Positions 45,596-57,517 of a DNA stretch of 64,000 nucleotides are shown here, piece by piece (within the stretch, counting starts at the first letter, position 1; each line of letters begins with the position of its first letter). This stretch comes from Symbiodinium natans (Eukaryota > Sar > Dinophyceae > Suessiales > Symbiodiniaceae). The DNA lies in contig CAJNDS010002313.1 of the NCBI GenBank assembly GCA_905221605.1, positions 922,501-986,500 on the forward strand, in the 5' to 3' direction. The notes beneath the pieces were generated by a model, which saw only the letters and a list, made by a program, of their open reading frames with translations, ran no database searches and was not told the origin of the DNA. Made by a program: the position numbers and the translations under genes.

Positions 45596-46785
45596 GAGCT
45601 TCGTGCACAGGAACAACTATTAAACAGGCGATGGCCGGGTACCGTGCTGGCTATCAAGGTCCCAGGGGTCGGGGACAAAGCCACACGCCCTGAACCTCAA
45701 AGCCTGAAACCTCATCCCAAACAAGCCAAAGAGGCAACCTTCGACCGCATGCCCCAAAACCTGACCCTGACTCTTGCCTCACGAAGTAGCAGTTCTGACA
45801 ACCAATTGCACACGATGCTGTTTTCGTGGGTTCCTGACTTCTCAGGTGTTTGCTGAGAGATTGGCGACTGGCAACTCTAAATTCTGGGCCCTTTGCCTTT
45901 GTGAGGTGTGTGTGTGTATATACAGAGAGATAGATAGATAGATAGATAGATAGACATACATACATACATACATACATACATGTATAATAGGCCCAGGAGT
46001 TTTAATTAACGCAGGTAGAAAAAGCGTGCCCCGTTTTGGCTTAAAAAGGATTATAAGGGAACCTCGACCCTAAAAAAGTGAACAAGGGCCTGGTCCTAGG
46101 ATAGATATATATATATATATATGTTCATACTTATATAGACATAGATATGTATATGTATAAAGCTCCGCATTCTAAGAGGAACCGCAACAAGGACCCGAAT
46201 TTAGGGACCCCCCCCCCCCCCCCTCCCCCGTGTTCATTGCCCTCAATCATGGCCCAGAAGCACTTTACTTTAGGGCCAATTCCCTGAACCCAGGCTCTAT
46301 TGTAGTTCTTTTTTGGGTTTAGGGTTTAGGGTTAAAGGGGGGGGGGAGTAGGTTCAGGCTCGAGTGCTTTGCATTTTCGGTGAAGGCTCTATTGTAGTTC
46401 CGTCTTGGTTTACATGTACGGGAGAGTGTACGAACCCAAAAGGGTACTACAAAAGGGAGCCTTTAGGTAGGCAGGGTCTGAGGGTAGTCTACATGGTCCC
46501 TTAAAAGGGCCCGTTACCTTCTTTACAAAAGGGTTCCGATGTGCACGGTCTGTAATTATGGTAGATAAGGGGACAAGAAAGTCCCCTTTTAAGTATATTA
46601 AGCACCCTAAGATTCTGGGCACGCTAAACCCTACACCCTAAAGCCTAAAGCATAAACCCTAAACCCTCAACCCGACACCTTAGGACGACTTGAGCTCTAA
46701 ACCCTAAACCCTAAACCCCAAACCCTAAACCCTAAACCCTAAACCCTAAACCCTGAACCCTGAACCCTGAACCCTAAACCCTAAC

Positions 46786-46832
46786 TTGAGCCCGTAGCAA
46801 GGCAGAGTCTCCGCCAGAATCCAGAAGAACTC
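46786..46832 (-). CDS. Candidate exon, unknown product
   Basis: Acceptor CTCACCTGGCCTTCAG|G with a good pyrimidine tract and a donor GTTAGGG taken from telomere-type repeat. It reads EFFWILAETLPCYGL. In-phase candidates lie upstream at 47179-47150 (ARPARHLLTD, donor GTAGGG). The plus strand also shows a short frame with a GTGAGC donor. Confidence 0.35.
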
Positions 46833-47367
46833 CTGAAGGCCAGGTGAGCAAAGCTTCGGATTTTGGGGAGCTCAGGCTTTGGAGGGGTCTGTTCAGGGTT
46901 TAGGGTTTAGGGTTTAGGGTTTAGGGTTTAGGGTTTAGGGTTTAGGGTTTGGGGCTTAGCGTTGTTCGGGAGGGTTTTTGGACGTCTTGGGAGCAGATGG
47001 TCTTTCACGTGCTGGCAGAAGACCAGGGTCCCTTTTGTGCGTGCCCCCATTGCGCTTGTAGATTTAGGGTTTAGGCTTTAGGCTGTAGGGTTTACGGTTT
47101 GGGACAAAGGCACCGTCATTGTTCAACTGCCCAACCCTAACTTCCCTACGTCCGTCAAGAGATGTCGCGCCGGCCTGGCCTGCCCCCCGCCCACATCCTT
47201 ATTTAGGGTTCAGGGCTTGGGGTTCAGGTTTGGGGCTAAGGGTTTAGGGTTCAGGGTTTAGGGTTAAGGGTTTAGGATTTAGGGTAGCTTGAACAAGAGG
47301 AGTGGCGCTCTGCGTAGGCAGCCTCTGGCACTTAGTACTCGGGTGTGGTGTCGGAAACAGTCTTGCT

Positions 47368-47470
47368 TTGGGATGTTCCCCCCTAAACTAACAGTCCTTA
47401 ATGGGGAGTATAGCACCCCCTACTATAATCCCTACTAAGGACTGTTAGTATAAGGGGGGGAACATCCCAA
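47368..47470. mobile_element. Complete family 1 element
   Basis: Ends TTGGGATGTTCCCCC and GGGGGGAACATCCCAA; inner arms CAGTCCTTAATGGGGA and TCCCTACTAAGGACTG. Confidence 0.88.
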
Positions 47471-47535
47471 CTCTTGCTGTCCTATAGGAACAGAACCTAT
47501 ACAACCGTAAAGAGAGTCAGACCTTTTTGCTTCAA

Positions 47536-47643
47536 GAGTAACCGAGGAAGAAAAGGCTGCCCTTTCTGGTTTCAAGGGGACTATAAGAAAACCTAAGCCC
47601 CCCAAAGAAGGGAATAAGCGCCTGCTCTGGGTCCTAGGGATAC
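47536..47643. mobile_element. Family 3 repeat, diverged
   Basis: GCTGCCCTTTCTGGTTTCAA, GAAAACCTAAGCCCC and GCCTGCTCTGGGTCCTAGGG match the family order. It sits just below the candidate exon at 47660-47930. Confidence 0.65.
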
Positions 47644-47659
47644 TCCAGGTAGCTCACAC

Positions 47660-47930
47660 CTGGTCTCCCGCCTCATTCATGCCGCTGCCGTAGATGTGCG
47701 CGTCAAAGGCTGTGGAGTCGTGCAGGTAGTGATGCCTTCCCGAGCGAAAATTACGCGTGAACCCTGCCCCGACCTTTCCGCCTACTTGGAACACCTGCTG
47801 GACATGAAACGTCGCATCATGCAGCTGGAAAGGAGGATCCCCGTACTTCTTCTCTAGCAGACGGCAGCACTTATTCTTGCCGTCGTTTTTTTGGTCGCCG
47901 AGCGACACGGCATCCCACCAATGAACCGAA
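47660..47930 (-). CDS. Candidate 90-codon exon, unknown product
   Basis: Longest convincing minus-strand candidate outside VPS26. It runs from AAAG to a GTGTGAGC donor and includes VHWWDAVSLGDQKND, RLLEKKYGDPPFQLHD, FHVQQVFQVGGKVG, FTRNFRSGRHHYLHDS and DAHIYGSGMNEAGDQ. An in-phase exon precedes it at 48118-48037 (RTNGWEPGTSGTGVHARNVN then SKYQGL). A possible start exon, MDFQNSSDLAPKRTEG, lies near 48409-48360. The family is not recognised. The acceptor is followed by T, so its edge is uncertain. Confidence 0.33.
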
Positions 47931-48462
47931 CTTTACGAAAGGTTCCCTGGGGACCTTAGCCCTAAACCCCAACAGTGTATTCTCTACCCTCAACCCTCAT
48001 CCGGCCAAGCAGCATCTTATGCGCGTGCTGGTACACGACAGGCCTTGGTACTTAGAGTTGACATTCCGCGCGTGCACGCCCGTCCCCGAGGTTCCCGGCT
48101 CCCAGCCGTTCGTTCGATCTAGGGCTTTGACCCCTTAAACCTAAACCCGATCCTAGACCCCCGTAAACCCTAAACCTAAACCTAAACCCTAAACCCCAAA
48201 CCCTGAACCCTCAACCCTCAACCCTCAACCTAAGCCCTAGCAAGCTCTGTAGCTTTAGTGCCGGCTTCAGTCTCTAGGTGTGCTGCTGCAAAGCTTGCTT
48301 GCACTATTCCTTGTTGGCTCTTCGTGGGGGGAAGAGACCGGGGGAACACACTCCGCGGAGACTTCCTTCAGTTCGCTTGGGCGCCAAATCACTTGAATTC
48401 TGGAAGTCCATCCCAGTATTCTTGGGTTTACGGTCCTATACTCTGAACCGATGTGTCAGTGC

Positions 48463-48585
48463 ATCTATAACTATTAATATATTATATTATATTATATGAT
48501 ATTATATTACAGTATTATATATTATATTACATTATTATAATATTATATTACATTTCATTACATTCTATGTGTGTGTGTGTGTGTC
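48463..48585 (+). repeat. ATT/TATTA-rich microsatellite
   Basis: Irregular TATTATA repeats ending in GT repeats. The following 48600-48900 stretch is AT-rich unique sequence with no feature that I can support. Confidence 0.9.
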
Positions 48586-48959
48586 AAACTCCTGTGCATG
48601 CCTTTTGTATTCACCTCCTTGGGGCCTGCTTTTAGATTACAAGATAATTTCTGAAGGCGACCAAGAACCATGGCACAGTATCATTCTCACCTGCATCATT
48701 TGGTGTGTTGGATAGCGAAACATGTAAGGTTAAATCAGCTTGGCATGTTCTTATAAGCATATAGTTGTTGGTTGTCCTCCTTGGGCCTGACTACAACTCT
48801 ATTTATCTTTACAGTTACAGGATTTACAATTGGTTAGTAGTCGGACTGAAACCCACTTCTCATACAATTCGTTTGTTGCATTCTAATAGGGCCCAAATGT
48901 CAAGGGACACCAGTAATGCTGTCTGCTTCTAGTCGGGGGGGGGAGCAAGGGGTGTGTGT

Positions 48960-48963
48960 GGGG

Positions 48964-48995
<32 letters not shown>

Positions 48996-48996
48996 C
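48960..48996 (+). repeat. Poly-G tract
   Basis: About 32 consecutive G after GGGGC; overlapping reading frames rich in Gly or Pro here are artefacts of the tract. Confidence 0.94.
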
Positions 48997-49682
48997 GTGG
49001 GTCGCGAAGGACATGTATCTAGAGCAACCTGTACATATGCCTCCCTGCAACTTGAAAAACGACATCAATACTAGCCGCAAGGTACATTGCCGTACTCTAG
49101 GCAGGGTTCTTCATCAACACTTCCCATTCCGCGCACAGTGAGGCAGTGGCAGGTGGCCAATGCGATGCTCCACATAGAAGCAAACGACGAAGCAGGGCCT
49201 GGAAGACTCTTCGGGGTTTGGGGTTTAGGGTTTAGGGTTTAGGGCTTCCGGGCTGTCGTGCTTATGTTGGGGTTTGCTCTGTACAGCAACCCTGAACCCC
49301 ATACCCGATCCCTTTATCAAGATGCTTGCTGTTTCGGACTTCAGAGTACTTCTTAACCGGGAAACGCTAGCAAAGGGAGGCCCTACTGCAATATCCACCT
49401 TGGGGTTCATCTCCAGTTGGAGTGATAGGTACCAAGAACAGCACTCCATCGGGTTTTCGGGGCACCTAGACCTAAACCCTAAACCCTACACCCTACACCC
49501 TAACCCTAAACCCTAAACCCTAAACCCTGAACCCTAACCCTAAACCCTAAACCCTAAACCGGCACTACTGGTGGACGCCTGGGCCTCTGTTACAATGTCA
49601 GCTGGGAGGCGCCGTGTGAAATCCGAGCTGGGCAAGCCACATCATGTAGGCGGAAAGTATGGGAATTACTGACACCCTATTT

Positions 49683-49830
49683 CTATCTATATATATATAT
49701 ATGTACACATATATATATATATATATATATATGTGTACATATACATATATATGTATATATATATATATATATACATATGTATGTCGGTTCTTGGGGGGGC
49801 TTACCTTATATATATATATATATCTCTCTC
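49683..49830 (+). repeat. TA microsatellite
   Basis: Several TA runs with TGTACA interruptions. Confidence 0.95.
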
Positions 49831-50641
49831 TCTCTTTATTTATCTATTTATTTATCGCTGTATATTTACCTACATAAAAAATGGATATATACATATGGAA
49901 AAATAACAAAGACACAAGTTTGGGGGGGGGGGGGGGCAGGGGGACTCAGCTGCCAAGGGGTGGTACTCACATATGTCCAGGCAGTCAAATAGCCTAAGCT
50001 GTCTGACGGATGCTTCCCTAAACCCTTAGCCCTAAACCCTAAACCCTAAACCCTAAACCCTAAACCTTAAATCCTAAATCCTAAATCCTAAACCCTAATG
50101 AAAGTTGACAGGGCACTGTTGGGAGAATACTTGGGCCCCAGTGGTGGCTACAACGCAGTCCTAGGCCTTATGTAATCCATGCGTGTAGCCCCAGCAGCAT
50201 CAGCCGCACCCAGAGGCGTCAATGTAAAACTCCCCCATCAGGGGATGGAGACTCGTACCTCTAAGGTTGTACCCCGAAAGGTTCCCCTTCATATGCTCCC
50301 AATACGGCCCTTGATTCCCTTCGGGATCCTTGAAAAGGGTCCCCGAAACCCAAGGGTACAACCTTAAGGGTTTTAAAGTAGAACCCCTGGACCCCAGAAG
50401 GCAAAGTGCAAAAAAGCCCGACAGGCCCTAAGAGCGTTGGACCCCAAGAAGCTCTGATTACCAAGCACCATGTCAGCCCTGTAGTGCCCTGGTAGCCTTG
50501 CGCCCCCCCCCCCCCCCCCCCCCCCCAATTGAAACCCCAAACGCCCCAAACGTCATCATATAGGGGTCGGAATGATAATTACTACTACTGTAGCATTCCT
50601 TGTGGTTCCTTTATCAGTCTACTAGAATAACCCCCCAAAAC

Positions 50642-50777
50642 CTTCTTCGAATTATACAGGCCCCTATAGTAGGCTGCAAGCTGACGCATCGGGCACCCCG
50701 GCCAACCGGACGCCTTCAGCAGACGCTCGTAGAGCCCCTTCTGGCGAAGGACCTGACTCACGCGAGGTTTCCGGCCC
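50642..50777 (-). CDS. Candidate 45-codon exon, unknown product
   Basis: Acceptor CTTTCTTTCTTTTGCAG|G is the best pyrimidine tract in the window, and the donor is GTTTTGG. One base plus 45 codons read GRKPRVSQVLRQKGLYERLL, KASGWPGCPMRQLAAYYRGL and YNSKK. The piece is basic and helical. A second minus-strand frame is open over the same bases (GPETSRESGPSPEG...), so the frame is inferred. No family is recognised. Confidence 0.42.
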
Positions 50778-51102
50778 CTGCAAAAGAAAGAAAGAAGGAA
50801 GGACCTCATATCTTAATCCCTGTTCCCCTAGGAAGAAAAAAGGATCCTTTTTGTTCATATGTAAGGAAGCCCATAACCCCAAAAGTAAAAAGGATCCCTA
50901 ACACTGATCGAGATATAGGTACGTACATCTAAGATATCCTGCTGCTCGGTTGAAGTATTAATGCAGAAAAGGGGGAAGGGGTGCTCGGGAGTTGGGATGT
51001 TTCTGGATTTCTTTCTCTGGGCGGGGGTTCCCGGATCTTCCAAAACCCCTTACTTAAGGAATATACCCTGATGTATACTAAGGATCATTATTATGAATTA
51101 GG

Positions 51103-51185
51103 GTACCCTAAACCCTAAACCCTAAACCCTAAACCCTAAACCCTAAACCCTAAACCCTAAACCCTAAACCCTAAACCCTGAACCC
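51103..51185 (-). repeat. CCCTAAA array
   Basis: About eleven units; a second array follows at 51356-51412. Confidence 0.95.
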
Positions 51186-52200
51186 TTAACTTCCTTACTT
51201 AAGGGGATTGGAAGATCTAAGTTGATCAGCTCGGCCTTGAACCACTCGTGTCACGAACTCTGAACCCAAAACATGCTGAATCCCGCACCCTACCAAACAC
51301 CGTCCCTAAACCCCAAACCCGAAACCCCAAACCCCAAACCCTAAACCCTAGCCCAAAACCCTAAACCCTAAACCCTAAACCCTAAACCCTAAACCCTAAA
51401 CCCTAAAGCCTAACCCGCCCTTCCCCCGAACAATACACTGAGGCCCGGTCTATCGTCGCCAGAGACGCGAGAACCAGAACGCCGAGATTCAGCTCGTACC
51501 TGACCACATCTTCCAAACCCTTATTCGCAACAATGATCCTTAGTGTAAATCAGGGGTTAGGGTTTAGGGTTTAGGGTATAGGGATTAGGGTTTAGGGTTT
51601 AGGGCTAGGGTTTAGGGTTTAGGGTTTAATTGAGGGGTTTCAGGCGGGCAGGGAGGGAACATTTTGGGGGGCTGCGGGCTTCGCAACTCTGTTTTCCAGT
51701 TATGCTTGAGTGTAGGGCTTAGGGCCCACACACCCGAAATCCGAGTTTAGGCCGCAAGTCCTGATACAGGGGCCTTGGTCATACGTGAGAGGTAGAGGTG
51801 GTAGTGGTAGTTGTGGTAGCCCTAAACCCTAAACCCTAAATGAGTTCTCTGCAAGGCAACCTGTGTAACATTCCTTCGCAAGTGGACGCAGGAAGACCAT
51901 GGAAACCCAAAGCCTTGCATACTCTAAAACCCTGCGTCAACCCTACATGGCCCCGGTTTAGGGTTTAGGGTTTAGGGTTTAGGGTTTAGGGTTGAGGGTT
52001 TAGGACTCAGGGTTGGTTTAGGGCCCGACATAAGCCTTACACTAGATCTATATCATAAACCCTAAGCCCACAACCACACGTAAGCATCCACCTCACATGA
52101 GAAACCCCTAAAACCTAAAACCTAAACCCTAAACCCTAAACCTTAACCCTAAACCCTAAACCCTAAGCCTCACATCCCGAAGACGGAAATTTCTGCGCAC

Positions 52201-52259
52201 CCGCGAAGGCAGCCCATCACCACTAGGAAATAGGTCTTGGTGTTGAAGGTACCGTAGGC
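52201..52259 (-). CDS. Candidate exon, partly hydrophobic
   Basis: Acceptor CTGGACAAG|G and donor GTGCGCAG bracket 19 codons plus two bases reading AYGTFNTKTYFLVVMGCLR. The FLVVMGCL stretch could be the start of a membrane segment or a buried strand. Confidence 0.38.
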
Positions 52260-52596
52260 CTTGTCCAGTTGCAAAGGAATGGCTTACAGGTCAGGCTATC
52301 AGGTTTAGCGCTTAGGGCTTAGGGCTTAGGGTTTAGGGTTTCGGGCTTGGGGTTTAGGGTTTTGTGCTTAGGGTTTAGGGTTTAGGGCTTGGGGTTTAGG
52401 GTTTGGGGTGTAACTAGGGCTTAGGGTTCTTCATCTTCCTGGTTCATATTTGTCCAGATTTCGGGAGTCAGGCACCTGACATGCCCCAACATAACCCTTC
52501 AAGGAATGAAATGCGATTCACACTGCCTACCTAAAAACTAGTCAGCAAGCCACGTACCCCACACCCCAAACCTAAACCCTAAAAACTGGTAAGCTT

Positions 52597-52704
52597 GGTA
52601 GCCCAGCAACCATATTACAAGAGGGTCCCCTGTTTGTGCTTTGTGACTTTCTTAAGGGAGCTTGGAACCCTGACAAAAAAGCCAAAGGGTACCGCTGGGC
52701 TACC
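52597..52704. mobile_element. Family 3 repeat
   Basis: Ends GGTAGCCCAGCAACC and GGGTACCGCTGGGCTACC, with the same internal order as the copy at 38906-39009. Confidence 0.8.
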
Positions 52705-53103
52705 TTGAGTCCTAGAAACCCTATAAACCCTTAAACGAAACCTTCCTAAGAAAACCCCCCCAAAACCCTTCTGAACTCCCCCAAAAAATGCAAAAGAACC
52801 CTATACAAACCCCTAGAAAACCCTAGAAAACCCTTAAAAAAACCAAGAAGACCCTTTAAAACACTATGACACCCTAAAGCCATGTATCAAGTTATAGGCT
52901 ACGCTGTGGGAAGCGCATGGACGCATGCCACTCCGAAGCAGGAAAGGGATTACGGTTTAGGGCTTAGGGTTTAGGGTTTAGGGCTTAGGGTTTAGGGTTT
53001 CGGGTTTAGGGGTTAGGATGCTTAGGATGACCAGTACAGTAGTACCCTCACTTCTTTGTTCAAGCGTCAGGGCCCTCTTTATACACCAAGTCAAGGAAGT
53101 GGG

Positions 53104-53258
53104 GTAGGGTTTAGGGTTTAGGGTTTAGGGTTTAGGGTTTAGGGTTTAGGGTTTAGGGTTTAGGGTTTAGGGTCTAGGGTCTAGGGTTTAGGGTTTAGGG
53201 TTTAGGGTTTAGGGTTTAGGGTTTAGGGTTTAGGGTTTAGGGTTTAGAGTTTAGGGTG
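53104..53258 (+). repeat. Long TTTAGGG array
   Basis: About 22 units with two TCTAGGG variants. Confidence 0.97.
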
Positions 53259-53406
53259 CCCCATTCTTTGAGTGGCGCGGCGCAGGTAAACCCTACACCC
53301 AGGGAGGCGAGAAGAACTTCAAAGAGGCCCAGGCGATGTGAATAAGCAAACGGCGAAGCCCGAATTTCTCGGAGGTCAGCATGTACCTCAGCGTGGATTA
53401 ACTGGG

Positions 53407-53515
53407 TTCCCGAGTAACCTAGGAGAAAAAAGGGGCACCCTTTTTGGTTTATAGGGGTGTTATATGGGATAAGAACCCAATAAAAAGGGAATAAGGGTAC
53501 TACTGGGCATCCTAG
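53407..53515. mobile_element. Family 3 repeat, diverged
   Basis: Shares GGGGCACCCTTTTTGG, AAGAACCCAATAAAAAGGGA and GGGTACTACTGGGCA. Confidence 0.68.
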
Positions 53516-54277
53516 TTAAGTTCGCCCGGATGTGGAGAATGACATGGGGGGGTGTGGGCACACTGAGGGGAACTTCGGCTTGCAGCCCACCCTCACCCAC
53601 AACCCTGCCGAAGCAGGCCGGAACCATGAACCCTGAACCCTGAACCCTGAACCCTGAACCCTAAACCCTAAACCCTAAACCCTAAACCCAAACCCTAAAT
53701 CCTAAACGCAACCCTTTAAGCCCCAATCCGACACTCCCTGCCTTAACTCCGACACATTGAGGCCCGTAGTGCCAAAGATTGCCAAAGGCAACCCGGCACA
53801 CAAGCACCCATGTGCCTAAACCCCTATACATGCAAAAGCCAAAAACGCCTCCCGAAAGGGTTTCGGTTTTAGGTTTTAGGGTTTAGGGTTTAGGGTTTAG
53901 GGTTTAGGGTTTAGGAAGCCTGCACCCTGAACCCCAAGCAGGAGTCTACCGATGCGCCCTTCTCTCACCCAACGTCGGGGCCCCGACACCATCAAATTCA
54001 GCACAAAGTCCACCGCGAGAAAGATTGCCATGAACTTGATGTCGATGTTGATGGTAGGGCCCCTGAGATGAGAACCTAAACCCTAAACCCTAAACCCCAA
54101 GCCCTAAGCCCTAAACCCTAAACGCTAAACCCTAAACCCTAGACCCTAAACCCTAAGGCAAACCCTAAACCACTGCGACTTGGGGGAAAGTTGGGAAGTT
54201 GGTGGGCGGCTCAGACCTCGGATTTAAGGATATGGGGGCCACGGACTCGGGAGATGTGACGTTTAGGGATCTCATAC

Positions 54278-54344
54278 CCGGGTGTGGCGTTTGGGAGGGA
54301 CTTTCGGGAGCTATGTTTGCATGACGCGTGCCGAGGGTCTCGCT
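54278..54344 (-). CDS. Candidate exon, unknown product
   Basis: Acceptor TTTCCAGATTCTGCAG and donor GTATGAG bracket 22 codons plus one base: SETLGTRHANIAPESPSQTP then HP. Other minus-strand frames of up to 99 codons overlap at 54165-54510. Confidence 0.28.
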
Positions 54345-55179
54345 CTGCAGAATCTGGAAATTCTGGGCCATTTTGGGGTGACCGAACCCTGGGGTGTAGG
54401 AGGCTTTCGCGCAGCTCGGCGGTCCACATTCCAGAAAGACCCAAGCGAGCTTCGGAACCCCGAGCCCGAACTAAGGGCTTACGGTTGTAAGACATGGCCC
54501 TTAGCTTCAACCCAGGTTTGGGACGTCGGGTGTAAGGGTAAGGGAACCTACTCTAGCTTCTAAGACGCTAAGACTCTAGACCCCCGTGTGCGCGTTAGGT
54601 CCCAGACCGAAGGCCCAGCACCATCAACACCTTCAGCGATTTATATAGGGTTCAGGGTCTAGGGTTAGGGTGTAGGGCAGTACTGAAATATGCGTTAAAC
54701 CCTGGGCCTTCGCAGCTTAAATCAGCCCGAGCCTGTCGCCAGCTAAAAGATTTTTGGTTTCTTGAGGAGTTGGACTTCGACATTGGCTGAAATACCAGTG
54801 GACTTGAGTCAGCTCTACTAGGGTTTAGGGTTTAGGGTTTAGGTTTAGAACTTTGGGGCCTGGGGAGTCGGATTGGGGGTGCTCGACTAGACACTCTACT
54901 TGTGGGGGATGGAGGGTAAACACACGGCGGGGCTATGGAAACACGCGGTGCGTCTTGCACACAACCTATTTCAAAGGCCGAAAGAAGGACCTTGACAAGG
55001 GGACCTTCGGAGTTGCATTCGGAGAACTTATGTATCTAGAGACTATATATATATATACATATGTACAATTCTGTAGGGGTATGTAGAATAGCCAAACCAG
55101 AGGGGTTTGGGAAAATGTGGAACACTCATGGATCCTAAGCCGTGAACTCTCAACCTCAAGCCCTAAACCCTGGACCCTG

Positions 55180-55258
55180 GACCCTGGACCCTAAACCCTA
55201 AACCCTAAACCCTAAACCCTAAACCCTAAACCCTAAACCCTAAACACTAAACCCTAAC
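55180..55258 (-). repeat. CCCTAAA array
   Basis: About ten units; a TTTAGGG array in the opposite sense follows at 55340-55430. Confidence 0.95.
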
Positions 55259-57111
55259 TTGGGTGGCAAGCCGAAAGTTCAGGCTCAACCCCGCGCACCT
55301 TCTAAGGGGAACTCCACATCCCGTATACTAGACCCAGGAGTAGGGTTTAGGGTTTAGGGTTGAGAGTTTAGGGTTTAGGGTTTAGGGTTTAGGGTTTAGG
55401 GTTTGGGGTTTAGGGTTTGGGGTTTAGGGGAACCTAGGAAGACACAGGGTAGCCGATGGGGCTCAAAGGGAGCTTCTAAGGGAAGCTAAACCCTGAAACG
55501 GGCCTAGTACACACACACACACCTTGCTTGTACTAGGATCCCTTATAACAAATGGGGTCCGTCCAAAATGCTGAATAGGCACAGAACAACCTGGAGGGAA
55601 ACCGAACTTCTTGGGTAAAGCCCGGATAAGCGCCAGACGGCGGCAGCAGCCACACTGCAGGCATAGTGCAAAAGACCTGTCAGGTCAAACTACCTGAAGC
55701 CCTAAACCTAAACCGAAGGTGTCCAGACAGTTGTTGGAACTCCTTCCAGAAAACTGTTTGACCCCCCTAATCGTTGCAAGCATCCCGAAGCAGAACTAAG
55801 CTAGTTCCCTAAACCCTAAGCCCCAAGCCCCAAACACACGGTAGGGTGCAGATGTCTTTGGTTGCGGTATCCGGTGAAGGGTTTGGAGTTTCAGGTTCTT
55901 TGGGGTGAAGGCTTGGGGGGAATAGGTTGGTCACCGGAAACAGTTAGAAAGTCTTTATAAAGTCAAGCAGGTTCAGGGCTTGTGGTTTAATTAGGGTTTT
56001 TGGGGTTTAGGGTTTAGGGTATGAATGTCTAAGCCCTTCGTCCCCTGAGATGGGCAGGCGATGCTTTCCATCTTCTTGCGAGAAGAGGTCGGACATCCAT
56101 TGCAGTGGCTCAGAATCATGCGGAACCAAGGGTGTGAGGGTTTAGGGTTTAGGGTTTAGGGTTTCGCGCCTAGCGCTTATGGGCTTAAGGGGTGGAAGGG
56201 AGGGGGGTGTAAGGGCCTCATATTCCTCAAATAGGGTTTACAAATCCGAAAAGAGCCTTCAGAAGCCCTACTAAGGGAATCCGACCCTCTTGGCTCCTTA
56301 TGAAGAAACATGAGGGCTTCGGAACCCTAAACCCGGAACCCTAAACCCTAAACCCTAAACCCTAAACCTCTGGAACCTAACATGGCAGTAGCCAAAACCA
56401 TGTTATCCCCCAAGCCCTAAACCCTGAACAGGGAACCCTGAACCCTAAGCCCTAAACCCCAAACCCTAAGCCCTGAACCCTAAACCCTAAGCCCTGAACC
56501 CTAAGCCCTAAGCCCTAAACCCTAAACCCTAAACCCTAAGCCCTAAACCCTAAACACTAAACCCAAAACCCTAAACCCTGTAACGCTCGCGCCCTGCGAC
56601 ACTCTGAGCTCGGCACAGTCCGACACCTGAAGAGGCACAGAAATTTTCCCCGCGGGTCCAGGAAGGGTTTAGGGTTTAGGGTTTATAGGGGTTTAGGGGT
56701 TTAGAGGTTTAGGGTTTAGGGTTTAGGGTTTTAGCGTTTAGGGTTTAGGGTTTAGGGTCTGTGTAGGGTTGGCTACGAGTATCAATAAGCCGGTCCGAGC
56801 TTTAGGGTTTCGGGTTTCGGGTTTAGGCTTTCGGGGTTAGGGTTTAAGGCTTAGGGTTTCTTCGGCTTTAGGGTTGAGGGTCTGGGGCTTAGGGTGTATC
56901 AGGTGGTCAAGCCTGTAAGGATTCCCTATCCCTTCCGCTGTGTGGAGGCATAGGGTTCGCTGCCAAGGCGGTGCCCCTTTAAAGTCTCAAGTCTACAGCA
57001 GGTACTCAAGACAAGAGTGCGTTAACAGGACCGGCTACTGAAGACGGCTACTACATGGGGGATGAGACCAGCTTAGGGCTCAGGATTAATCAGAGTAACT
57101 AGAGACCTCAC

Positions 57112-57326
57112 GATGGCCTTTAGGCTTGTTCGCTGTGCGCGGCAAGCGCGTTGGATTGAAAAGACGCCAGGCACGAGAAGGACAAGAAAGCACTCAGGGA
57201 ACTCTTCGGCCGTGTGGTTTCTGTTCGATCCTGCGTTGCCCAGTACTTCGTGGATGTATGCAACAAACAAAAGGAAGCTGTCTCTCATGCGAGCTGCAAC
57301 TATCCCCATAGCAAGTGCCGATAATT
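57112..57326 (-). CDS. Candidate 71-codon exon, unknown product
   Basis: Ends at a canonical GTGAGGTC donor. It reads SALAMGIVAARMRDSFLLFV, AYIHEVLGNAGSNRNHTAEE, FPECFLVLLVPGVFSIQRAC and RAQRTSLKAI. It is hydrophobic with two possible helices. The opposite strand also carries a 94-codon frame, so this is a close call. An upstream exon candidate sits at 57517-57421. Confidence 0.32.
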
Positions 57327-57420
57327 CTATTGCGGGCCACTGGTGGCTTGGAGGTTTGAATCACGAAAACCCTTTAAAACCCTGTAAAACACCCTAAGGC
57401 CTGAACCCTAAACCCTAAAC

Positions 57421-57517
57421 CCTCTGGCTACAATGGTTCGCGAGTTTCCCGCAAAGATGTCTGCGCGGGCAACAGATGCTGAGGTTCGGGCGTTGGTCAG
57501 CAGTCTGATGAAGGAGC
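57421..57517 (-). CDS. Candidate exon, unknown product
   Basis: Acceptor CAAACAG|G and donor GTTTAGGG (array unit) bracket 31 codons with two bases on each side: SFIRLLTNARTSASVARADI then FAGNSRTIVAR. Codon choice and composition are protein-like. No family is recognised. Confidence 0.4.
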
